Below the pieces are notes generated by a model that worked only from the letters and a program-made list of their open reading frames with translations, was not told where the DNA came from and did no database searches. Below, one piece after another: positions 7,390 to 13,515 of a DNA stretch of 20,379 bases (position 1 is the first letter of the stretch; each line of letters opens with the position of its first letter). A program made the position numbers and the translations under genes. Source of the stretch: an uncultured Bacilli bacterium (GTDB lineage Bacteria > Bacillota_I > Bacilli_A > RF39 > UBA660). The stretch is from NCBI GenBank assembly GCA_947632415.1, contig CANRPB010000013.1, positions 1 to 20,379 of the forward strand. The letters run 5' to 3'.

Positions 7390-8649
7390 CTAAGAAACAA
7401 TATTAGACTTAGAAACAGTTATAACTGGGCGGACGCCACGGATGGAATCATTCATATAATCATTGATTAAGCGGCCATAGTTGCTCACAGCCCATGCAGT
7501 AGACGAATCACCGTCGTGGGCCGTAGCCGTACTTGTCCAATATCCATTTGCATTAGCAGTGCTAGTATTTTGACTACAACCGTGACTTTCACAGTCGTGT
7601 AAATTACTATATAACCAGGCATATGCACTTGAGCCTTTTGATCTTTCTAGCTCGTTTTGATCCAATGAATCTAGGTAATACCATGTTCCTGAGATTGTCC
7701 AACTTGCGTTCTTTACTATACTATTTACTTCTTCAGCACTTATTAATTTTGCTTTGTAGCCACTGTAATTTATTGTATAGCCATTGGTACCTTCAGTATT
7801 TGTGGTTGCTGTGTATTTATCTGTTCTTTCTGGTATTGCATTCCAACTTTTTGTATCTTCTTTTAATTGTTTCAATACTGTCAGTGGGCCTTTGATATTA
7901 TTTCCATTTACTCCGTAGATTCCATTTGGTGTGGTCCCAAAATATGTTATTCCTAACTCTGTTGCTTTTCCATTAGTTGCTTCATAATCAATTTTTGATG
8001 CCCATTGTACACCTGTTTCAGTCGTATTATGGTCTAGTATAATTGTATATCCATTGTCTGATACATCATATACATACCATTTCATACAACCTGATTTTGT
8101 ATCTGTACCTAAATTTTTACTATAATCTTCCTTTGTACAACTTGGATTACCATCTTCTGCTGTTGGATTCAAGTATACTTCTATTCCATTACATTTTCCT
8201 TTTTCCGTTGAGTATACTTCTCCCCCTATCATTGTTACTTTATAGTCACCTATGGTTAGACATGCAGCCTCTACTGAGCCTTCATCTAGAACTACACTTC
8301 CTCCTTCTGGAGCCTTTCCTGTAAATGGAATGGTTGTTGGTGTAGGATTAGAACCATTTAGTAATTCACCATTACTATTTAGATTAAAAAATCCATCTAA
8401 ATCTTTCTCTCCTATTTTTGTTAATTCTGATATATAATATTGGTTTACTGCATCTCTATAACCATATGCTGAATCTATTGCTGCTCCCTTTCTTGAATTC
8501 TCAATTATATTCAATATTATTGGGACTGTTATTACTGCAATTATCGCAAGTATTACAATTATTGCCAGCAACTCAATAAGGGTGAAAGCCTTTATTTTAC
8601 TAGTCTTTCGTGCCCCCCCCCCTAGGTTACTATTTGTAAATTTAATCAT
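7390..8649 (-). CDS. Type IV pilin-like (pseudopilin) protein with C-terminal lectin-like domain
   Basis: 419 residues. The N terminus is a prepilin signal: basic leader (RKTSKIKA), predicted cleavage between Ala21 and Phe22 (KA|FTLIELLAIIVILAIIAV), Glu at +5 of the mature protein, then one membrane helix. A prepilin peptidase would cut it and the mature protein would join a pilus or pseudopilus on the surface. The large outer part has several Cys. It ends in GYWTSTA...AWAVSNYGRL...RGVRPVITVS, which resembles the C-type-lectin-like/FISUMP/DUF6273 end domains of surface proteins. The start ATG at 8649 follows AGGAG by 9 bases. A run of ten G (8613-8622) encodes Leu-Gly-Gly-Gly-Ala just after the start; loss or gain of one G would end the protein early. 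No ylmG or ylmH lies here, where Bacillus has them. No other pilus gene is in the window. The function of the outer domain is unknown. Confidence 0.8.
   Translation of the reverse strand: MIKFTNSNLGGGARKTSKIKAFTLIELLAIIVILAIIAVITVPIILNIIENSRKGAAIDSAYGYRDAVNQYYISELTKIGEKDLDGFFNLNSNGELLNGSNPTPTTIPFTGKAPEGGSVVLDEGSVEAACLTIGDYKVTMIGGEVYSTEKGKCNGIEVYLNPTAEDGNPSCTKEDYSKNLGTDTKSGCMKWYVYDVSDNGYTIILDHNTTETGVQWASKIDYEATNGKATELGITYFGTTPNGIYGVNGNNIKGPLTVLKQLKEDTKSWNAIPERTDKYTATTNTEGTNGYTINYSGYKAKLISAEEVNSIVKNASWTISGTWYYLDSLDQNELERSKGSSAYAWLYSNLHDCESHGCSQNTSTANANGYWTSTATAHDGDSSTAWAVSNYGRLINDYMNDSIRGVRPVITVSKSNIVS
8613..8622 (-). repeat. Homopolymeric G10 tract inside the pseudopilin coding start
   Basis: Ten consecutive C on the plus strand (G on the coding strand), about 27 bases after the start codon and before the membrane helix. 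I noticed no comparable G/C run elsewhere in this AT-rich window. The length is in the range of slipped-strand contingency tracts. At G10 the frame is open. Confidence 0.95.
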
Positions 8650-8693
8650 TCTCATACACTCCTTCATATAACACATATTTATCAAAAGAAAAA

Positions 8694-9107
8694 CTACCAC
8701 TCAATATTTATGTCATCATTATCATGAATATCTTTACCCTCTTTTTCATCAGATATACTACCTTGAATATTAACATTATTAGGTGTTAGTAAAAATATTC
8801 CGCCACCAATCTTTTGAATATCCCCACCAATCGCATAAATAGTTCCACTCAAAAAATCAACAATTCTCTTTGCCTGATCACCAGTAACCCTCTTCAAATT
8901 AACAACAACCGTATTCCTAGACTTCAAATGATCCACAATTTGTTGAGATTCTGAATAAGCCCTAGGCTCCATCAAAATCATTTTACTACCATTATTCTCA
9001 CTCAAAGCCTCCTCAGGTGTTTTATTATAATATGTATCACTATTACTATCCGATGAAAAAATATCTCCATCATCTTCCTTAAGCCATTTCTTTAAACTGA
9101 ATGCCAT
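8694..9107 (-). CDS. sepF: Cell division protein SepF
   Basis: 137 residues. SepF bundles FtsZ and anchors it to the membrane during septum formation. The N-terminal MAFSLKKWLKEDD is an amphipathic membrane-binding helix. A variable acidic linker follows. The SepF fold lies at about 42-115 (MILMEPRAYSESQQIVDHLK, VVVNLKRV, AKRIVDFLSGTIYAIGGDIQKIGGGIFLLTP). Length and motifs match the family. ATG at 9107 follows GGGAGG by 7 bases. In Bacillus the order is sepF-ylmG-ylmH-divIVA-ileS; here a pseudopilin gene, starting 44 bases downstream, stands in place of ylmG-ylmH and may be read from the same mRNA. Confidence 0.95.
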   Translation of the reverse strand: MAFSLKKWLKEDDGDIFSSDSNSDTYYNKTPEEALSENNGSKMILMEPRAYSESQQIVDHLKSRNTVVVNLKRVTGDQAKRIVDFLSGTIYAIGGDIQKIGGGIFLLTPNNVNIQGSISDEKEGKDIHDNDDINIEW

Positions 9108-9129
9108 AAAATTTCCTCCCTTATCTTAA

Positions 9130-9138
9130 CTTATACCA
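9130..9138 (-). promoter_or_regulatory. Candidate extended -10 promoter of sepF
   Basis: On the minus strand TGGTATAAG, a TGn extended -10, lies about 22 bases before the sepF start. No good -35 is visible. The T-rich tract just upstream holds no convincing terminator for cls. Confidence 0.35.
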
Positions 9139-9220
9139 TTTTAACACAAAAAAAGAAAAAAGAAAATATTTAATTTATAAATGTTAAAAAGTTTTAATCA
9201 CAAACATTCAATCATCCAAA

Positions 9221-10756
9221 CTACAACAAAGGCGAAATAACCCTCAATATTGCCTCTAAAATCTTAATTCCAACTTTTCTTTTTTTCCACGTTTCAAGCT
9301 CTATCATAAAAGAATTATCTATCGTATTTAAAATATCATCTCTAATCTTTATCTCCTCACCAGTATTATAAATCCAAACCCCACACTCATAATTCAAATA
9401 AAAACTCCTAAAATCAAAATTAACAGTCCCCACATTAGCAACACAATCATCAGACACAATTACTTTAGAATGAACAAAACCAGGCTTATACTCATATATT
9501 TTTATACCCGCTTCTAACAACCTTCCATAAAAAGACTTAGTACAAGCATTAACCAATTTTTTATCAGGAATAAACGGAGTAACAATTCTAACATCTATCC
9601 CCGACAAACTAGCATTAACCAAAGCACTCTCAATCTCACTATCAAGAATAAGATAAGGAGTCATAATATAAACATACCCTTTCGCATTATTTATTATATT
9701 TATATATGTATTTTCAGAAGGATTATTTCTATTTGACGATTGATCAGAATAAGGAATTATAAAACCATCACCATTTTTATCAGAACAAACACCATCCAAC
9801 AAACCAGCAAAATTTTTATACTCCTTACTTATATTCCAAATCTCAAAAAATATAGCCACAAAACTCTTAACACACTCACCCGTTACTCTAATTCCACAAT
9901 CCTTCCAATAACCAACCCGACTCTTTAAATTAATATACTCATCACCAATATTAATCCCACCAGTATAAGCAACTAAACCATCAACCACAACAATTTTTCT
10001 ATGATTTCTATAATTAATATACGACCTTACCAAAGGAATTAAAGGATTAAAAGACAAATACTTAACATTAATCTTATTCAAATCATCATGAAAATGACTA
10101 GGTTTCTTAAAAAGACTCCCCAAAGAATCATAAATCAAATAAATATCAACACCCTCTGAAGACTTACTTTTTAAAATCTCATATATCTCCTTCCACATCA
10201 TACCATCAGAAACAATAAAAAATTCCATTAAAATATACTTTTTAGCCCTAATCAAACTCTCCTTCAAACTCCTATAATACTCCTCACCCGTACTAAAATA
10301 ATCAACACCATCACTACAATATACACCATAATTAGTTACATTCGATAAATACCTAGCTTCCTTCTTCCTACTACTATCATTTATCCTATTAAGAATATCA
10401 TCATAATCACTAAACAAATAACCAATCTCATCGTCAAAAGCACTAATCTTAGCCTTTAATCTCTTACTAATCTTATTATTACCCCACAACAAATAAGCAA
10501 TAAACCCCAAAACCGGAACAAATAAAATCAATATAATCCATATTATCTTATAAGCATCATTTTGAGGTTTATAAATAATATAAATAACCAACACAATTTT
10601 AACCACCTCAAAAACAATATTCGCATACTCAACCAACCTTGATGTAGCTCCATACAAAAAAAACAACAACATAACCTGTAACACTAAACCAACAAAAATT
10701 ATTAACAACTTTATCAAATTATTAATAACAACATTCTCACCCTTGTTTTTTTTCAT
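9221..10756 (-). CDS. cls: Cardiolipin synthase (phospholipase D superfamily)
   Basis: 511 residues, the usual length for bacterial Cls. It joins two phosphatidylglycerol molecules to make cardiolipin at the membrane. The N-terminal part has membrane helices at about 11-35, 46-62 and 70-91 (PLDc_N region, VPVLGFIAYLLWG). Both HKD catalytic motifs are intact: HRKIVVVD (252-259) followed by GGINIGDEY, and HSKVIVSD (429-436) followed by GTVNFDFRSF. ATG at 10756 follows AGAGGAG. It is divergent from the amidase gene, each with its own extended -10. I see no strong terminator after it, so some transcription may run into sepF, 113 bases on. Cardiolipin collects at poles and septa, where SepF and DivIVA also act; that link is only suggestive. 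Confidence 0.95.
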   Translation of the reverse strand: MKKNKGENVVINNLIKLLIIFVGLVLQVMLLFFLYGATSRLVEYANIVFEVVKIVLVIYIIYKPQNDAYKIIWIILILFVPVLGFIAYLLWGNNKISKRLKAKISAFDDEIGYLFSDYDDILNRINDSSRKKEARYLSNVTNYGVYCSDGVDYFSTGEEYYRSLKESLIRAKKYILMEFFIVSDGMMWKEIYEILKSKSSEGVDIYLIYDSLGSLFKKPSHFHDDLNKINVKYLSFNPLIPLVRSYINYRNHRKIVVVDGLVAYTGGINIGDEYINLKSRVGYWKDCGIRVTGECVKSFVAIFFEIWNISKEYKNFAGLLDGVCSDKNGDGFIIPYSDQSSNRNNPSENTYINIINNAKGYVYIMTPYLILDSEIESALVNASLSGIDVRIVTPFIPDKKLVNACTKSFYGRLLEAGIKIYEYKPGFVHSKVIVSDDCVANVGTVNFDFRSFYLNYECGVWIYNTGEEIKIRDDILNTIDNSFMIELETWKKRKVGIKILEAILRVISPLL

Positions 10757-10784
10757 ATTTACTCCTCTTTACACATTTTCTTAT

Positions 10785-10793
10785 ATTATATCA
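10785..10793 (-). promoter_or_regulatory. Extended -10 promoter of cls
   Basis: On the minus strand TGATATAAT (TGn plus a perfect TATAAT), 28 bases before the cls start. No -35 at the right distance; extended -10 promoters often need none. Confidence 0.5.
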
Positions 10794-10822
10794 TATTTAA
10801 ATTTATTTTTTACACAACAAAA

Positions 10823-10831
10823 TGATATAAT
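10823..10831 (+). promoter_or_regulatory. Extended -10 promoter of the amidase gene
   Basis: TGATATAAT, the same sequence as the divergent cls promoter. Transcription would start at about 10838, directly at the GGTGAT ribosome-binding site (10838-10843). The leader would then be about 10 bases or, if GTG 10839 is used, nearly absent. Confidence 0.5.
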
Positions 10832-10847
10832 AAATACGGTGATCCCT

Positions 10848-12101
10848 TTGAGAAAATTATCATTAAAAAAAATACTAACATTTTTTATAGTTATTATACT
10901 AATAATTACATTTATTTTAAAAATAACAAAAAAAGACAAACTAAAATTATTAAACAACACAATTGACAATGCAGTCCAAGTTAATAAATACTTTATATAC
11001 GGAAACCACCTAAATATATCCGGTGACTTTAAAATTGATAATTACGATGAAATAAAACTAGTTTTAAAAAGCACAAACAACGAAATAGAACTAAACAGTA
11101 ACATTTCCGATGGTCACTTCGAATCATCGTCATACATTAACGAAGGAATTTACCTAGACAATATTCCAATTGGAGATTACTTTGTATTTCTTAAAACTAC
11201 AACCAAAGACAAAAACAAATACTATAACCTATCAAACAAAACAAATTACAACGACCTAAACTACTACACAATAACCAAAAATAAAAAAAATAACCTAATA
11301 AACATCAAATTCTCAAGTTATAGTAACAAAGAATTCCTATCAATAAAAGTAACCGAAACAAAACTACCAGATAACTACTACGATATCGTAATTGATGCCG
11401 GACACGGTGGTGAAGATCCCGGCGCTAGTTACGCAAAACATAGTGAAAGTGACATAACCCTAGACTATGCCCTTAATCTAAAAGAAGCACTACAAAACAT
11501 AGGATTAAAAGTCAAACTTACACGCGATAACGATACATCACTTGATTCATATGGCATTAACAGTCGCACCGGAATAGTCTATGAAACAAACGCAAAATAC
11601 ACATTTTCCATTCACTTAAACAGTTCCGAAGACAATATAAAATCCGGCGGTGTCGAAATATACTCCCCAAACGGTGCAGACACAAGTTTTGCCGAAAATT
11701 TAGCACGACATATAGTTAATAGTGCCCAAACCAACTTTTCACATAATGAATCATTCAAAATAAAAGACGGCGTATACATCAGAACATTCACCAAAAATGA
11801 CATCAATAGTTCCATTACCACCGCCAAAGAAAAAGGATACAACCCATACCCCATTACCACCGATACAACATACTACTTTATGATAAGAGAAACAGGAGGA
11901 ATCGCAACAGGTGCCTACGTCGATGGTAGAAACAAATCCTACGACAAAAATCCATACTATAACAACAACATTGGTTCCGAAAGTTATCTAATGGAACTTG
12001 GCTTTATTAACTACCAAAAAGACTTAAATAATCTCCTCTACAACCAAGAAGGCTACATAAATGGCATTGTTGAAGCCATCAAAGAAGAAATAAACCTATA
12101 A
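10848..12101 (+). CDS. N-acetylmuramoyl-L-alanine amidase (Amidase_3), membrane-anchored
   Basis: 417 residues. It cuts the bond between MurNAc and L-alanine in peptidoglycan, outside the cell. A signal/anchor helix sits at about 7-25 (LKKILTFFIVIILIITFIL). A roughly 150-residue low-complexity, Asn/Lys-rich outer region follows, of no family I recognise. The catalytic domain starts near 178. Zinc ligands and the catalytic Glu are visible: His186 (DAGHGG), Glu200, His256 (FSIHLN) and Glu383 (YLMELGF). A longer insert lies between the third ligand and the last motif (VYIRTF...GRNKSY). No ATG fits: I chose TTG at 10848 behind GGTGAT; GTG at 10839 is possible. An ATG at 10743 precedes the promoter and overlaps cls. 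It could serve vegetative wall turnover or sporulation (CwlD-like); I cannot decide. Confidence 0.9.
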   Translation: MRKLSLKKILTFFIVIILIITFILKITKKDKLKLLNNTIDNAVQVNKYFIYGNHLNISGDFKIDNYDEIKLVLKSTNNEIELNSNISDGHFESSSYINEGIYLDNIPIGDYFVFLKTTTKDKNKYYNLSNKTNYNDLNYYTITKNKKNNLINIKFSSYSNKEFLSIKVTETKLPDNYYDIVIDAGHGGEDPGASYAKHSESDITLDYALNLKEALQNIGLKVKLTRDNDTSLDSYGINSRTGIVYETNAKYTFSIHLNSSEDNIKSGGVEIYSPNGADTSFAENLARHIVNSAQTNFSHNESFKIKDGVYIRTFTKNDINSSITTAKEKGYNPYPITTDTTYYFMIRETGGIATGAYVDGRNKSYDKNPYYNNNIGSESYLMELGFINYQKDLNNLLYNQEGYINGIVEAIKEEINL

Positions 12102-12122
12102 AAGCGCCCCTAAAGCGCTTTT
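12101..12122. terminator. Bidirectional terminator between the amidase and dinB genes
   Basis: AAAGCGC (12101-12107) and GCGCTTT (12115-12121) form a 7-bp stem with loop CCCTAAA. T runs follow on both strands. The stem overlaps both stop codons, so the two convergent genes share it. Confidence 0.8.
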
Positions 12123-13311
12123 AATTTATCTTCTCATTTAACAATGAAGCACGTCTAACAACAACATCACCATACTTTATATTTATCTCATCAATAACCT
12201 TATCTATACTAACAGACTCATCACTAACACTATCAAACATTGAAACCTGCTCCAACTTTTGACTAGTAAACTTCCCAAGTCTAATACCCACTAATCTTAT
12301 CCTCTCACCATTATACATTTCCCTTAAAACCAACTTTGATGCCTCAAAAATTTCATCATTACCATCAATCGGCCTATCCAAACTTCTCTGATGAGAAAAC
12401 TTTTTAAACGTATTATCCTTTAAAACAACCACCAAAACATTAGCATACTTACCCTCACGCCTTAACCTCATACCAACCTTCTCAGACAAAAACAACAAAT
12501 AATTAAACAACTCATCAATACTAAAAACATCATGATCAAGCGTAACTTCATTACCAATAACCTTAGGATCAACCCTACTACTCAAAACCAACGAATCATC
12601 AATACCATTAGCCTTATCAACCATCATCAAAGCAGACTTTTTAAAATATACATATAACTTATTAACATCAGCATTAGCCAAATCACCAATAGTATATATA
12701 TTTAACCTATTTAACTTAGGAACAGTCCTCTTACCTATACCAAACAAATCACCAACATCAAGAGGCCACATCTTTTTCGCAACCTCATAACTATACAAAG
12801 TATGTATCTTATACGGCTTTGAAAAATCAGAAGCCATCTTTGCACAAAGCTTATTATTAGCTATACCAACATTTACTGTAAAACCCAAAGTATCCAAAAT
12901 CTCTTTTTGAATCATTCGAGCAAATACCAATTCATCACCATAAAGATCCTTAACCTTTGTATAATCAACATAACACTCATCAATACTGGCAACCTCAATA
13001 TCAGGAGTATACTTACATATCAACTTAAACAACTTAGCAGACATCTCACGATAAAAAGAAAAATTAGGAGAATAAACTCGCAATACCCGACACTTCTTCC
13101 TAGCACTATACAAAGATTCACCCGTTTCAATTCCCAATTTTTTAGCAGGCGTAGACTTAGCCAAAACTATTCCACTCCTCTTATTCTCATCCCCACCTAT
13201 CACAGAATAACCATGCCTTATATCATATTTAGAACCCTTATTCAATAAATCAATAGCTGTCCATGACAAAAAAGCATTATTCACATCTATATGCAAGATT
13301 ACTCTATTCAT
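12121..13311 (-). CDS. dinB: Y-family DNA polymerase (DinB / Pol IV type)
   Basis: 396 residues. It copies past damaged template with low fidelity. Catalytic acidic residues are present: Asp9 in VILHIDVNNAF and Asp111-Glu112 in ASIDECYVDY. The fingers and thumb follow (SGIVLAKSTPAKKLGI; VGIANNKLCAKMASDFSKP; FGIGKRTVPKLNRLNIYTIGDLA, a helix-hairpin-helix). The little-finger domain follows, and near the C terminus QVSMFD is a good beta-clamp-binding motif. I chose ATG at 13311 because GGTGG lies 5 bases before it; the ATG at 13329 falls inside the -10 box. A strong promoter with an inverted repeat over the -35 lies just upstream. No canonical LexA box is seen. The gene is alone between the shared terminator and the valS terminator. 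Confidence 0.92.
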   Translation of the reverse strand: MNRVILHIDVNNAFLSWTAIDLLNKGSKYDIRHGYSVIGGDENKRSGIVLAKSTPAKKLGIETGESLYSARKKCRVLRVYSPNFSFYREMSAKLFKLICKYTPDIEVASIDECYVDYTKVKDLYGDELVFARMIQKEILDTLGFTVNVGIANNKLCAKMASDFSKPYKIHTLYSYEVAKKMWPLDVGDLFGIGKRTVPKLNRLNIYTIGDLANADVNKLYVYFKKSALMMVDKANGIDDSLVLSSRVDPKVIGNEVTLDHDVFSIDELFNYLLFLSEKVGMRLRREGKYANVLVVVLKDNTFKKFSHQRSLDRPIDGNDEIFEASKLVLREMYNGERIRLVGIRLGKFTSQKLEQVSMFDSVSDESVSIDKVIDEINIKYGDVVVRRASLLNEKIN

Positions 13312-13327
13312 ATAAACCACCAACATC

Positions 13328-13369
13328 ATTATAATACATTTGTTTGTATATGTAAATTATCATACATAT
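13328..13369 (-). promoter_or_regulatory. Promoter of dinB with overlapping inverted repeat
   Basis: On the minus strand TTTACA (13351-13356), 17 bases, then TATAAT (13328-13333). A 7-bp inverted repeat, ATATGTA / TACATAT with an 8-base spacer (13348-13369), covers the -35. A weaker ATACA / TGTAT repeat lies between the boxes. Such repeats are plausible operator sites but match no operator I know. Upstream of it, 13370-13486 is plain AT-rich sequence with nothing I can name. Confidence 0.7.
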
Positions 13370-13483
13370 CAAAATCAAAAAAACATAACAAAAGAATTAT
13401 CAAAAATACTATATAAACAAAAAATATAAACAAAACAAATAAAATTTACCCACCCTAATCATCAACATCAAAAATATCACACC

Positions 13484-13511
13484 AACAAAAAAAACGCAAA
13501 AAAGCGTTTTT
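13484..13511 (-). terminator. Rho-independent terminator of valS
   Basis: On the minus strand AAAACGC and GCGTTTT form a 7-bp stem with a six-T loop, and more T follow. It begins 5 bases after the valS stop codon. Confidence 0.85.
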
Positions 13512-13515
13512 CAAT

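Noticed and set aside
8043..8437. Plus-strand frames opposite the pseudopilin gene
   Set aside because: Leu/Tyr-rich shadows of the reading frame on the other strand; no ribosome-binding site or family resemblance.
7390..8649. Diversity-generating retroelement target
   Set aside because: The lectin-like end resembles such targets, but no reverse transcriptase, accessory gene or template repeat is in the window, and the segment is not rich in AAC/AAT codons at clustered sites.
10743..10847. Longer N terminus for the amidase from the ATG at 10743
   Set aside because: It overlaps the start of the divergent cls gene, lies before the likely promoter and adds an odd hydrophobic stretch ahead of the normal signal anchor.
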